Positions 8,540 through 16,519 of a DNA stretch of 64,000 bases are shown here, piece by piece. Numbering within the stretch: position 1 is the first letter of the stretch; each line of letters starts with the position of its first letter. Below the pieces are notes generated by a model. It was not told where the DNA came from and ran no database searches. It saw only the letters and a program-made list of their open reading frames with translations. Source of the stretch: DMER64 sp964600385 (GTDB lineage: Bacteria > Bacteroidota > Bacteroidia > Bacteroidales > UBA932); assembly GCA_964600385.1 (NCBI GenBank), contig CAZRJC010000009.1:17039-81038 (forward strand), in the 5' to 3' direction. Made by a program: the position numbers and the translations under genes.

Positions 8540-9516
8540 TATTTTGTTTCTATGCAAGATATTATCTGGCGTATCATTTCTGTTTCCGGGAAACCGGCGT
8601 GTTTTCCGGCCGCAATAAAACCGCTGTCGGGGGCAATACATGGGTTCCCGTTGATTTCCAGTACCATGGGAATGTTCTGATTCGTTACCCTGAAATCCAC
8701 TCTGAAATAACCGGTCAGTCCGAATACCTTACCGCATTGCAGAACGGTTTCTTCCAACCGGTGTGCGAGTTCCGGCTCGTCCCGCAATGTGTCAAAACGA
8801 CGGAATGTATGGGTGTAATCAAAGGATTCTTCGTCCCACTTGGCTTTATAGCCCAGAATGCGTTCCATGTCAGGGGGAAAGTTGTCGAAGATCATCTCGG
8901 GAATAGGGTAGACCGTATAATGGCCGGGCACACCGGTCACGCTTATGTTGAATTCCCTTCCTTCGATATACTCTTCAACAAAGAACTCATTGGGGTCGCA
9001 GGCCGAGAGCCTTGCGGGCGCCAGAGGATCGTCTCCACGAAAAACCGAATCCCGGTCCAGCTTCACCGAACCTTCCTCGGCCGAGGGTTTAAGGATGTAT
9101 TTAGATGATGGATCCAGATGCAAAGCAGCATCCTGAGGTGTGTACCATGCCGGCGTGTTTATGCCGTGCAGAGTCATTATCTGTTTGGCCAATGGCTTGC
9201 TGGTGGTCAGAAAAAGGGCCTCGTGAGAAACTCCGGAGTAGGGGATGTGCCAGGCACTCAACACCGAGGGAACCATATGGAGAAGAGCCGTATGACCGAA
9301 TACCGTTTCCACCAGGTTGAAAACAAAAAGGGGATTAAGTTTTCTGACTTCCAGGATATCTGCATACAAATCCTCACCCACATCCATCAGGTGGCATTCA
9401 TAACCTAAAGACACAAGCGCCTTACGGACAAGTTCCGCCTGGTCAAGTACATCTGTTTCGTCTGTTGTAGGGTGCAGTCCTATTCTGTTATGCAGGATAA
9501 TAACTGTATTCTTCAT
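8539..9516 (-). CDS. D-Ala-D-Ala-ligase-like ATP-grasp enzyme, second copy
   Basis: ATP-grasp carboxylate-amine ligase of 325 residues with a Ddl-like fold. Visible parts are the nucleotide-binding segment ILKPSAEEGS (near residue 143), the FVEEYIEGREFNISV strand, RVDFRV, and the metal-binding EINGNPC (about residues 288-294). It is clearly diverged from the first copy, so this is not a recent duplication. Its start overlaps the upstream ligase by 29 bases. It is unlikely to be the housekeeping cell-wall Ddl, because a tandem pair with a GNAT gene is not the usual ddl setting. It could join an amino acid to a small peptide or metabolite; no substrate can be read from the sequence. Confidence 0.8.
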   Translation of the reverse strand: MKNTVIILHNRIGLHPTTDETDVLDQAELVRKALVSLGYECHLMDVGEDLYADILEVRKLNPLFVFNLVETVFGHTALLHMVPSVLSAWHIPYSGVSHEALFLTTSKPLAKQIMTLHGINTPAWYTPQDAALHLDPSSKYILKPSAEEGSVKLDRDSVFRGDDPLAPARLSACDPNEFFVEEYIEGREFNISVTGVPGHYTVYPIPEMIFDNFPPDMERILGYKAKWDEESFDYTHTFRRFDTLRDEPELAHRLEETVLQCGKVFGLTGYFRVDFRVTNQNIPMVLEINGNPCIAPDSGFIAAGKHAGFPETEMIRQIISCIETK

Positions 9517-10516
9517 TCCGGATCATCACAGGTTGAGCAGCTCCGCCGTAAATACGCTTGATGGCCGCATGCATGATATTCTCAATAAGTTCATTGAAGC
9601 TCATGCCGTTCATTCTGGCCAGGATGGGCAGGTCCGAGTCGCGGAAATTCAGACCGGCAAGAGGATTGATCTCAATAAACTCGGGATCACCCCAGGCATT
9701 GAGTTTCATATCCACCCGCCCGCTGTCGTGCGAGCCGGTTACTTCCCATACCTTCAAAGCAAGAGCACTGCATTTTTCGGCCAGTTCTCCCTCCACTTTA
9801 TGGTATTCAACGACATCTTCGTAATTCTGCTTGTTCTCATATGAGTAAATCTCCCTGACATCTGAACGGAAAGATACTTCCATGATCCCAATTACTTTAG
9901 CATCTTCTGCGTTTCCGCAGACACCAACGGTAAATTCTCTGCCCGGCAGAAACGATTCCACAAGCACGGGCTGGTTAAACCTGTGAAGAAGATTCATGCA
10001 GACCTGTCTGTACTCCTTTTCATTGTTAATCAGAGAATGTTCTCCCACACCTTTCCCGGAGCCTTCCATAAGCGGTTTTACGAACAATGGAAAAGGCGGC
10101 TTATAGGCGTCGAGGTCAGACTCTTTTTTGATGACACAGAAGTCAGGGGTAAGAAGTCCGGCATCGCGGACTACACGTTTGCATAATGCCTTGTTGAGCG
10201 ACAGGGCCATTGTGGCGGCACCCGAGAACACATAGGGTATCTGCCATTCATCAAGTATGGCAGGAACGAGTGATTCACGTCCGTCACCATATATTCCTTC
10301 GCAAATGTTGAAAACAAGATCCCATCTTTTCCCGTTAAGCAGATTTTGCATAAGAGAACGGGCATGACCAATTCTTTCGGTCTCGTAACCCAGATGACGT
10401 AGTGCACGCTCTATGCCGTCTATGGTCTCTTTTTTATCTAACTCGGCGGTATCTTCGGCCGAATAACCCATAGCCAGGTATTCCGACCTTAAATCATACG
10501 TGAGTCCTATTTTCAT
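9488..10516 (-). CDS. D-Ala-D-Ala-ligase-like ATP-grasp enzyme, first copy
   Basis: ATP-grasp ligase of 342 residues. It begins KIGLTYDLRSEYLAMGYS, followed by a Ddl-like N-terminal domain. The ATP-grasp core shows FVKPLMEGSGKGVG (about 147-160), VLVESFLPGREFTVGV (about 190-205), GRVDMKL and the metal-binding EINPLAGL. Its ATG overlaps the stop of a 42-codon ORF (ATGA), and its 3' end overlaps the second ligase. The order of peptide, two ATP-grasp ligases and acetyltransferase parallels microviridin clusters, although those ligases form another ATP-grasp group. Function is inferred from context only. Confidence 0.8.
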   Translation of the reverse strand: MKIGLTYDLRSEYLAMGYSAEDTAELDKKETIDGIERALRHLGYETERIGHARSLMQNLLNGKRWDLVFNICEGIYGDGRESLVPAILDEWQIPYVFSGAATMALSLNKALCKRVVRDAGLLTPDFCVIKKESDLDAYKPPFPLFVKPLMEGSGKGVGEHSLINNEKEYRQVCMNLLHRFNQPVLVESFLPGREFTVGVCGNAEDAKVIGIMEVSFRSDVREIYSYENKQNYEDVVEYHKVEGELAEKCSALALKVWEVTGSHDSGRVDMKLNAWGDPEFIEINPLAGLNFRDSDLPILARMNGMSFNELIENIMHAAIKRIYGGAAQPVMIRNEEYSYYPA

Positions 10517-10641
10517 ACCTCAGATTTTGAGGATTTGTAAGGCTCGGATGAGCCACTAAGAATGTCCCTTCCAATAAGGGGCGAACCCGGAGGAACGTCT
10601 CTCTCTGCGTAGACGGTTTCCTGTGATGATTCGTTGTGCAT
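10513..10641 (-). CDS. Candidate 42-residue precursor peptide upstream of the ATP-grasp pair
   Basis: A short ORF whose TGA overlaps the ATG of the first ATP-grasp ligase by four bases. It starts MHNESSQETVY and ends KSSKSEV. It has nine serines, one threonine, seven acidic residues and two lysines, and a central PPGSPLIGRDIL stretch; there is no cysteine, double-glycine motif, signal peptide or membrane segment. The ORF is near 50% GC while the ~170 bases before it are strongly AT-rich, and the change occurs at its start codon, which supports coding. I do not recognise the sequence. It may be a substrate of the downstream enzymes, or a leader ORF that only couples translation. Confidence 0.6.
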   Translation of the reverse strand: MHNESSQETVYAERDVPPGSPLIGRDILSGSSEPYKSSKSEV

Positions 10642-10813
10642 GATTTTAATTAATCTTGCGGTTTTGTTGTTTTTGTAAGTAATTAATTTTTAGTTTTTTA
10701 ACAACAATTGTTTGTGGTAAAAAATACAATGCGATATTAGTACTTTTATCATTCCGTTGTTCCGGTGAAAAGCACTTTTTTTTAAATATTTTATTATTTC
10801 GGATTATCGGGTG
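10642..10813 (-). promoter_or_regulatory. AT-rich leader upstream of the ATP-grasp gene set
   Basis: This 172-base gap separates guaA from the small ORF, both on the minus strand. It contains no clear TAnnTTTG box and no strong terminator for guaA. A perfect 10-bp palindrome (AACAATTGTT, 10703-10712) could be an operator, but such AT-rich palindromes also arise by chance. Read-through from guaA is possible. Confidence 0.3.
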
Positions 10814-12343
10814 TTATTCCCACTCGATTGTGGCAGGCGGTTTTGAGGAGATGTCGTAGACAACCCTGTTCACTCCCTTGACTTTGTTGATGATATCATT
10901 GGAAACCTTCATGAGGAAGTCATAAGGAAGATGGATCCAGTCTGCAGTCATTCCATCGGTCGATCCCACGGCTCTCAGGGCTATGGTGTTTTCATACGTG
11001 CGCTCGTCACCCATGACCCCCACACTGCGTACAGGGAGCAGGATGGTGCCGGCCTGCCATATGGTATCGTACAGATTTTCCCTGCGGAGCGATCCAATGA
11101 AAATATCATCGGCCTGGCGCAGGATTTCCAGCTTTTCAAACGTCACCTCTCCAAGTACACGTATGCCGAGTCCCGGTCCGGGGAAGGGATGGCGGCCAAC
11201 AAGTTCCTCTTTGATGCCCAGAGAACGCCCCACACGGCGTACTTCGTCTTTAAAGAGCGATCGCAGGGGCTCCACAATTTTTAGTTTGACATGATCGGGA
11301 AGCCCTCCTACATTATGATGTGATTTTATGGTGGCCGAGGGACCGTTTACCGAGGTCGATTCAATGACATCGGGGTAAATGGTTCCCTGTGCAAGCCAGG
11401 TCGCGTTCGTTACTTTTGATGCCTGTGCGTCGAATACTTCTATAAAGGTGCGTCCGATGGCCTTGCGTTTGCCTTCCGGGTCTGAAATCCCTTTCAGGGC
11501 ATTCAGGAATGCTTCCGACGCATCCACTCCGGTGACATTCAGTCCCATGTCTTTGTACGAGGCCAGGACATCCCTGAACTCATTCAGCCGCAATAATCCG
11601 TTATCTACGAAAATGCAATGCAATTGTTTGCCTATGGCTTTATTTAGCAGTACCGCAGACACCGTACTGTCTACTCCTCCCGAAAGTCCCAGGATGACAT
11701 GTTCATTGCCGATTTTCTGTCTCAGGTCGGTTACAGTCGTTTCTATAAAGGACTGGGGAGTCCAGTCACCCTTGCATCCGCAAATGGCAAAAGCAAAATT
11801 GGCAAGAACAGTAGATCCGCAGGAAGTGTGATATACTTCGGGATGGAACTGAACTCCGTATGTTTTTTCGTCCGTTATATGAAAGGCTGCGTTTTCCACA
11901 TCGGGAGTCGAAGCGATGACACAGGCTCCCTCAGGAAGATTCTCTATAGTATCTCCGTGAGACATCCACACCGGGCAATTCCCGGGTACGTCACGGAAAA
12001 GTAATGAACCGGACTGTTTTATTTCAAGCAAGGCCCTCCCGTATTCTCTTGTATTGGAAGAATGTACACTGCCCCCGTAATGTGTGGCAATGTATTGGGC
12101 ACCATAGCATATACCCAGGAGCGGAAGGTGACCCTTGATGCCTGCCAGATCTACTTCCGGTGCTTTATTGTCCCTGACCGAGTAAGGACTTCCCGAAAGT
12201 ATAATACCTTTTACCGTTTCATCCGGAAAAGGAAACTTGTTATAAGGATAGATTTCACAATAAACATTCAGTTCCCTCAGACGACGTCCAATGAGTTGTG
12301 TCACCTGTGAACCGAAATCGAGAATCATAATTTTTTCATTCAT
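10814..12343 (-). CDS. guaA: GMP synthase (glutamine-hydrolysing)
   Basis: Converts XMP to GMP, the last step of de novo guanine nucleotide synthesis. The full-length 509-residue protein has an N-terminal class-I glutamine amidotransferase domain with nucleophile C79 in GICYGAQ and H167/E169 in FHPEV. The ATP pyrophosphatase domain follows, with its PP-loop SGGVDST at 221-227. The dimerisation domain ends with PPATIEWE, the expected terminus. Its own promoter box lies 23 bases upstream, back to back with that of yceD. Confidence 0.97.
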   Translation of the reverse strand: MNEKIMILDFGSQVTQLIGRRLRELNVYCEIYPYNKFPFPDETVKGIILSGSPYSVRDNKAPEVDLAGIKGHLPLLGICYGAQYIATHYGGSVHSSNTREYGRALLEIKQSGSLLFRDVPGNCPVWMSHGDTIENLPEGACVIASTPDVENAAFHITDEKTYGVQFHPEVYHTSCGSTVLANFAFAICGCKGDWTPQSFIETTVTDLRQKIGNEHVILGLSGGVDSTVSAVLLNKAIGKQLHCIFVDNGLLRLNEFRDVLASYKDMGLNVTGVDASEAFLNALKGISDPEGKRKAIGRTFIEVFDAQASKVTNATWLAQGTIYPDVIESTSVNGPSATIKSHHNVGGLPDHVKLKIVEPLRSLFKDEVRRVGRSLGIKEELVGRHPFPGPGLGIRVLGEVTFEKLEILRQADDIFIGSLRRENLYDTIWQAGTILLPVRSVGVMGDERTYENTIALRAVGSTDGMTADWIHLPYDFLMKVSNDIINKVKGVNRVVYDISSKPPATIEWE

Positions 12344-12365
12344 CGGGATATGCTTTTATGCGAGG

Positions 12366-12373
12366 CAAAAGTA
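12366..12373 (-). promoter_or_regulatory. Promoter -7 box for guaA
   Basis: The minus strand reads TACTTTTG, matching TAnnTTTG, ending 22 bases before the guaA ATG. No PurR-like or riboswitch structure was seen in the short leader. Confidence 0.6.
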
Positions 12374-12405
12374 TAACAAAACAACGATTATCTAAAATAT
12401 TTGTT

Positions 12406-12413
12406 TATCTTTG
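12406..12413 (+). promoter_or_regulatory. Promoter -7 box for yceD-rpmF
   Basis: TATCTTTG matches TAnnTTTG and ends 19 bases before the yceD ATG at 12433. The box falls inside an upstream in-frame extension, which rules out a start at 12358. Confidence 0.6.
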
Positions 12414-12432
12414 TCGGCTCATTTTTAAGGAA

Positions 12433-12930
12433 ATGGAAAGCAGGTACGATACACGGTTGGTCATAAGTTGCAAGTCACTTTCGAATGAGAGTCATCATTT
12501 TGAATTTCACATAAATAGTGATTTTTTTAATGCTTACGGCAATACCGATATTCTGTCTGCTGAACTGATTGCACAGGTGGCTTTGCGTAAGATTGGGGTG
12601 GTACAATTCGAAGTTTCTGTAGGTATTTCCGGAACAACAAGTGTCCCCTGCGACCGTTGCCTGGATCCTGTAGATATTCAGGTTAACTACCAGGCAGAAA
12701 TGGCAGAAGAAGAGATTGAAGAAGCGTATAATACAGATTTGGGGGAAATGAACCTGGGCCAATATGTATACGACAGTGTGTGTGTAAGTATTCCCATACA
12801 GCGCATACACCGTGACGAGTCCCGGTGTAACAGCCAGATGCTGGAAATATGGAAGAAAAACAATGGCGGGATGACCGTGGAGAACGGTGCATTTGCGGCC
12901 CTGAAAGACTTAATAAACAATAACAAATAA
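12433..12930 (+). CDS. yceD: YceD family protein (DUF177)
   Basis: A 165-residue protein of the DUF177 family, which sits next to rpmF in many bacteria and has been linked to 23S rRNA accumulation. The family motif is seen in SVPCDRCLDPVDIQV (C-x2-C), with a further cysteine in ESRCNSQ. The acidic central segment EEEIEEAYNTD is also typical. The start at 12433 (MESRYDTR) follows the promoter box. The ribosomal protein L32 gene begins 12 bases after the stop. Confidence 0.85.
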   Translation: MESRYDTRLVISCKSLSNESHHFEFHINSDFFNAYGNTDILSAELIAQVALRKIGVVQFEVSVGISGTTSVPCDRCLDPVDIQVNYQAEMAEEEIEEAYNTDLGEMNLGQYVYDSVCVSIPIQRIHRDESRCNSQMLEIWKKNNGGMTVENGAFAALKDLINNNK

Positions 12931-12942
12931 AAATATTGAGAA

Positions 12943-13125
12943 ATGGCACATCCAAAACACAAGATCTCAAAACAAAGAAGAGATAAACGCAGGACACACG
13001 ACAAATTAGACGTACCCACACTGGCAGCATGTTCTAACTGCGGTGCAACGGTAATGTATCATCACGTATGTCCCGAATGCGGATATTACAGAGGCCGTCA
13101 GATCATCGAAAAGAAGCTCGCGTAA
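12943..13125 (+). CDS. rpmF: Ribosomal protein L32
   Basis: Small protein of the large ribosomal subunit, 60 residues. It shows the basic N-terminus HPKHKISKQRRDKRR and a zinc ribbon with CSNCG and CPECG. It is co-transcribed with yceD, the classic arrangement. It keeps its zinc cysteines, whereas the L31 encoded nearby lacks them. Confidence 0.97.
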   Translation: MAHPKHKISKQRRDKRRTHDKLDVPTLAACSNCGATVMYHHVCPECGYYRGRQIIEKKLA

Positions 13126-13144
13126 AGTTTGGGTTTCTTCCCTG

Positions 13145-13216
13145 GGCCCCATAGTTCAAGGGATAGAACGGAAGTTTCCTAAACTTCAAATTCGCGTTCG
13201 AGTCGCGGTGGGGCTA
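13145..13216 (+). tRNA. tRNA-Arg (anticodon CCT)
   Basis: A complete 72-base cloverleaf. The acceptor stem GGCCCCA pairs with TGGGGCT, including one G-T pair at the end. The D-stem is GTTC/GAAC, and the anticodon stem GAAGT/ACTTC encloses the loop TTCCTAA with anticodon CCT. The T-arm loop is TTCGAGT. The discriminator base is A and the 3' CCA is not encoded. It lies just after rpmF and just before a terminator. Confidence 0.95.
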
Positions 13217-13217
13217 C

Positions 13218-13245
13218 AAAAGTGCCGGAACGGGCACTTTTTTGT
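13218..13245 (+). terminator. Rho-independent terminator after tRNA-Arg
   Basis: The stem AAAAGTGCC pairs with GGGCACTTTT around a short loop and is followed by a T-run. It probably ends the yceD-rpmF-tRNA transcript. Confidence 0.8.
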
Positions 13246-13267
13246 TTATATATAAACCGTTTTTGGT

Positions 13268-13275
13268 TATCTTTG
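13268..13275 (+). promoter_or_regulatory. Promoter -7 box for the rubrerythrin operon
   Basis: TATCTTTG matches TAnnTTTG and ends 30 bases before the rubrerythrin ATG. A TTTG lies 23 bases upstream (13241-13244), slightly farther than the usual 19-21. Confidence 0.6.
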
Positions 13276-13305
13276 TTTGAAGATAAACAATGAAACAGAA
13301 CTTAT

Positions 13306-13881
13306 ATGAGCTCTATCAAAGGAACAAGAACTGAAAAAAATCTACTGGCAGCTTTTGCCGGTGAATCACAGGCACGTATGCGCTACACCTACTTTGCTTC
13401 TGTAGCAAAGAAAGAGGGTTACGAACAAATATCAGCCGTTTTCACAGAAACGGCCGAACAGGAAAAGGAACATGCAAAACGCTTCTTTAAATTCCTTGAA
13501 GGAGGCATGGTTGAGATCACCGCTTCTTTTCCGGCCGGTGTCATAAACACTACAGCTGAAAATCTCAAGGCAGCTGCAGAAGGTGAACTGGAAGAACATT
13601 CCATATTATATCCTGAATTCGCCAAAGTAGCCGCCGAGGAAGGTTTTCCAAAGATTGCCGCTGCTTTTCTGGCTATTGCCACGGTAGAAGTGGAACATGA
13701 AAAACGTTACAGGACCCTTTTGGCCCGGGTAGAAGCGGGCAAAGTATTCGAAAGGGATCAGGAAATTGAATGGCAGTGCCGTAATTGCGGGTACATTACC
13801 AAAGGGAAGAAAGCTCCCGAACTATGCCCTGCCTGCCAGCATCCCCAGGCTTATTTCGAGGAAAAGAAAAACAATTATTAA
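13306..13881 (+). CDS. rbr: Rubrerythrin
   Basis: Diiron peroxidase that reduces hydrogen peroxide in anaerobes. The 191-residue protein has the ferritin-like four-helix domain, with iron ligands in GESQARMRY, EQEKEHAKRF and ATVEVEHEKRY. A C-terminal rubredoxin-like domain follows, with CRNCG and CPACQ knuckles. It lies three bases before hydF, so one transcript probably couples oxidative-stress defence to the maturation factor of an oxygen-sensitive hydrogenase. Confidence 0.95.
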   Translation: MSSIKGTRTEKNLLAAFAGESQARMRYTYFASVAKKEGYEQISAVFTETAEQEKEHAKRFFKFLEGGMVEITASFPAGVINTTAENLKAAAEGELEEHSILYPEFAKVAAEEGFPKIAAAFLAIATVEVEHEKRYRTLLARVEAGKVFERDQEIEWQCRNCGYITKGKKAPELCPACQHPQAYFEEKKNNY

Positions 13882-13884
13882 TCT

Positions 13885-15081
13885 ATGGCTGCACGTCCGC
13901 AAATAGGGATTTTTGGCCGGCGCAATGCCGGAAAGAGTTCCCTGATTAACGTGCTGTGCGGACAAAATGTAGCCATTGTTTCTGCTGTAGCAGGCACCAC
14001 AACAGACCCTGTCCGGAAAACCATGGAAATTCCGGGAACAGGGCCTGTTGTGCTTATAGATACTGCCGGCATGGACGATGAAGGCCTGTTAGGCGAAAAA
14101 AGGGTCATTAAAAGCAAAGAAGTCATCGCTCAGGTGAATCTGGCTGTATTGCTTTTTACCGGTAATTTCATGGGATCTTACGAGGAGAATCTTATCAGGG
14201 ATTTTCAATATAATGAGGTCCCTTTCATTCTGGTTCACAACATGTCTGATAAAGTGCCTCTGACGTCCGAAATATCTGCCGAGATACTTCAGCGGTTTCA
14301 AACCGATATCATTGATTTTTCATGCGCCGAGCCCGAGAACCTCGGAGCGCTGATAGCACTTCTGGTCAAAAACCTCGGCCCGTCTCCTTTCAAAACCCGT
14401 CCTCTTCTGGAAGGGTTGGTTAAAGAGGGTCAGGAGGTAGTGCTGGTATGTCCGGTTGATTCAGAAGCACCCGAAGGACGTCTTATTCTTCCACAGGTAC
14501 AGGTCATCAGGGAGGTGCTGGACAGACGTGCCGTTGCTGTGGTATTGCAGGATGCACAATTGCCCGGCTATTTCAAGGAAGTGACCTCGGGCAGGAGAAA
14601 TGCCCCGGCGCTTGTTATTACAGACAGTCAGCTTTTTGGCAAAGTAGAGCATCTGATTCCCTCCAACCAGCCGCTTACCGGTTTCAGCCTGTTACTGGCC
14701 CGCAGTAAAGGAGATTTCGGAGTCTACCTGAAAGGTACCCGGTATATAGACAGTCTTAAGGAAGGTGACCGGGTGCTTATGATGGAAGCTTGTTCACACC
14801 ACAGTACCTGTGAGGATATCGGGCGTGTGAAACTTCCGGCCTTACTCAGAAAATATACGGGGAAGGACATACACTGCGAAATGATCTCGGGATTGGATTT
14901 GCCCAAACGCCCATTAACTGAATACGCTTTAATTATCCAGTGCGGAGGATGTATGATCACCCAACGACAGGTACTTTCAAAAATAAGAGAAGCCGAAAAA
15001 CTGGGAGTGCCTGTGTCAAACTATGGCATGGCCATTTCTTTCATGAACGGCATATTTCACAGGGCTGTCAGCATGCTATAA
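13885..15081 (+). CDS. hydF: [FeFe]-hydrogenase maturation GTPase HydF
   Basis: Scaffold protein that carries the diiron subcluster made by HydE and HydG to the hydrogenase. The N-terminal GTPase domain has a P-loop in RRNAGKSSLIN and the G3 motif DTAGMDDEG. The middle dimerisation region leads to a C-terminal Fe-S domain with the diagnostic CSHHSTCEDIGRVKLP and CGGCM motifs. A histidine often seen just before the CGGC pair is glutamine here. hydE, hydG and the hydrogenase are not in the window. The 398-residue length is normal. Confidence 0.93.
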   Translation: MAARPQIGIFGRRNAGKSSLINVLCGQNVAIVSAVAGTTTDPVRKTMEIPGTGPVVLIDTAGMDDEGLLGEKRVIKSKEVIAQVNLAVLLFTGNFMGSYEENLIRDFQYNEVPFILVHNMSDKVPLTSEISAEILQRFQTDIIDFSCAEPENLGALIALLVKNLGPSPFKTRPLLEGLVKEGQEVVLVCPVDSEAPEGRLILPQVQVIREVLDRRAVAVVLQDAQLPGYFKEVTSGRRNAPALVITDSQLFGKVEHLIPSNQPLTGFSLLLARSKGDFGVYLKGTRYIDSLKEGDRVLMMEACSHHSTCEDIGRVKLPALLRKYTGKDIHCEMISGLDLPKRPLTEYALIIQCGGCMITQRQVLSKIREAEKLGVPVSNYGMAISFMNGIFHRAVSML

Positions 15082-15092
15082 CCCCATTTTAT

Positions 15093-15779
15093 ATGAAAAA
15101 AATACTTCTATCCATTATCACTCTGTTTGCAGTGATTCTTTCTTATGCTCAAAACGAGAGGGATTGGGCAAATTTTGCATTCTTTGCTGAAGAGAATGCC
15201 ACTCTCACTGTTACACCAAAGGCTGTGTTCATGGGCAATTCCATTACACAAAACTGGCGCAGTTTTCATCCCGGTTATTTTACGGAGCATAATTATGCCG
15301 GAAGAGGTATCGGGGGTCAGGTAACTTCACAGATGCTTTGCCGTTTCAGGGCCGATGTTATTGATCTTCATCCTCGGGTGGTAGTTATCCTTGCAGGGAC
15401 CAATGATATTGCCATGAATGACGGTTATATCTCACCGGAGCATATCATGGATAACATAGTATCCATGGTTGAACTGGCAAAGGCAAATGGCATAAAAGTA
15501 ATTCTGTGTTCCATTCTTCCGGCCGACCAGTACAAGTGGCGCTCTCCGGAGTTCAACGAAAAAGTGAAACCTGCCGGAATAATCCGTGATCTTAATGCAC
15601 GCGTGGAAGCTTATGCTACCCAAAATGATTGTCTTTATGTAGATTTCTGGACCCCAATGGCAGACGAAAACGGGGGCCTTAAGGCTGAATTCTCTTCGGA
15701 CGGAGTGCATCCGTATCCGCAAGTTTACGATATGATGGAAGGTATGGTTACCCCCCTTATTGAGCAGTTGGCTCAATAA
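15093..15779 (+). CDS. Secreted SGNH/GDSL hydrolase
   Basis: A 228-residue exported esterase-type hydrolase. Residues 1-19 form a signal peptide (MKKILLSIITLFAVILSYA). Block I is FMGNSIT with the nucleophilic serine, block III is GTND, and block V is DGVHP with the catalytic Asp and His. This pattern is common among deacetylases acting on polysaccharides or peptidoglycan, but the substrate is unknown. It starts 11 bases after hydF; a longer in-frame extension inside hydF was rejected in favour of the signal-peptide start. Its 3' end overlaps the convergent mnmD gene by 23 bases. Confidence 0.88.
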   Translation: MKKILLSIITLFAVILSYAQNERDWANFAFFAEENATLTVTPKAVFMGNSITQNWRSFHPGYFTEHNYAGRGIGGQVTSQMLCRFRADVIDLHPRVVVILAGTNDIAMNDGYISPEHIMDNIVSMVELAKANGIKVILCSILPADQYKWRSPEFNEKVKPAGIIRDLNARVEAYATQNDCLYVDFWTPMADENGGLKAEFSSDGVHPYPQVYDMMEGMVTPLIEQLAQ

Positions 15780-16464
15780 CGGCTCTTATAACATGGCGTT
15801 TTCCCCCGGTTCCGGGCAAACGTTCCACTTTGTATCCCAGTTCACGCAGTGCCTGTTTTACTGTCCCTTTTGAAGAATAAGTGCTGAATACCGATCCCGT
15901 ATGCATGTGGCCGGTGATAACCTCCAGTACTTTCCGGTCCCATAATTCAGGTTGTGCATTCGGCGAGAAGGCATCGAAATAGACAACATCTATTTTCCCG
16001 GATGGGAGAAAATGCCGCAGATCCTGTTTGCGTTTGAAAAGAGTGAACCCTTTTGCTATGGGGACAGGCGAATCCCAGACTGAAACGTGCAATTCCTCGT
16101 AAAAATCACGCAGAGGTTTATCTGTTACATAGTTAAGTTTCTGCCAGATTCCTGCTTCTATGGGAAAGAGATCTACCGTCTCATACAGGATATCGGGAGC
16201 ATTGGTACCCTGGGATAATTGCTCCCGGTAGGTGAGCAGTGCATTGAGACCCGTCCCGAATCCGGCTTCCAGAATATGAATCCCGGCGGGAGGAAAGCCT
16301 TGTTGTCTCTGTTGTTCCAGATAGTATCTTAACCCGCATTCAATGAACACATATTCCGATTCCGTTATGGCTCCTCCATTGGAATGATATGTCTCCCCAA
16401 ACCTTGATGAAAACAGGGTAGGGGAACCGTCGCCGGTGAGTAATATATCAGGTTCATTCATCAT
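15757..16464 (-). CDS. mnmD: tRNA (mnm5s2U34) methyltransferase, MnmD type
   Basis: S-adenosylmethionine-dependent methyltransferase for the wobble uridine of certain tRNAs. The 235-residue protein equals the methyltransferase half of bifunctional MnmC, without the FAD oxidase half. The SAM motif is LEAGFGTGLNALL (about residues 65-77), and VYFDAFSPNAQPELW carries the family's acidic catalytic segment. GTGGKRHVIRA near the end is also typical. Two adjacent ATG codons (16464, 16461) could start it. Confidence 0.88.
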   Translation of the reverse strand: MMNEPDILLTGDGSPTLFSSRFGETYHSNGGAITESEYVFIECGLRYYLEQQRQQGFPPAGIHILEAGFGTGLNALLTYREQLSQGTNAPDILYETVDLFPIEAGIWQKLNYVTDKPLRDFYEELHVSVWDSPVPIAKGFTLFKRKQDLRHFLPSGKIDVVYFDAFSPNAQPELWDRKVLEVITGHMHTGSVFSTYSSKGTVKQALRELGYKVERLPGTGGKRHVIRAVIEPTAQ

Positions 16465-16472
16465 TACGGTAG

Positions 16473-16500
16473 AAAAAAAAAGCCGCTCCAGGGAACGGCT
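16473..16500 (-). terminator. Rho-independent terminator after rpmE2
   Basis: On the minus strand AGCCGTTCC pairs with GGAGCGGCT around a tiny loop and is followed by a run of eight or more T residues. It separates rpmE2 from mnmD. Confidence 0.85.
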
Positions 16501-16519
16501 CTGTAATTTTACATGAAGA

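Noticed and set aside
8540..8641. N-terminal extension of the GNAT gene
   Set aside because: It lies inside the second ATP-grasp gene and does not resemble GNAT; the TAATG start at 8539 is better.
10814..12420. Purine riboswitch before guaA
   Set aside because: The leader between the promoter box and the ATG is only about 22 bases, too short for a riboswitch.
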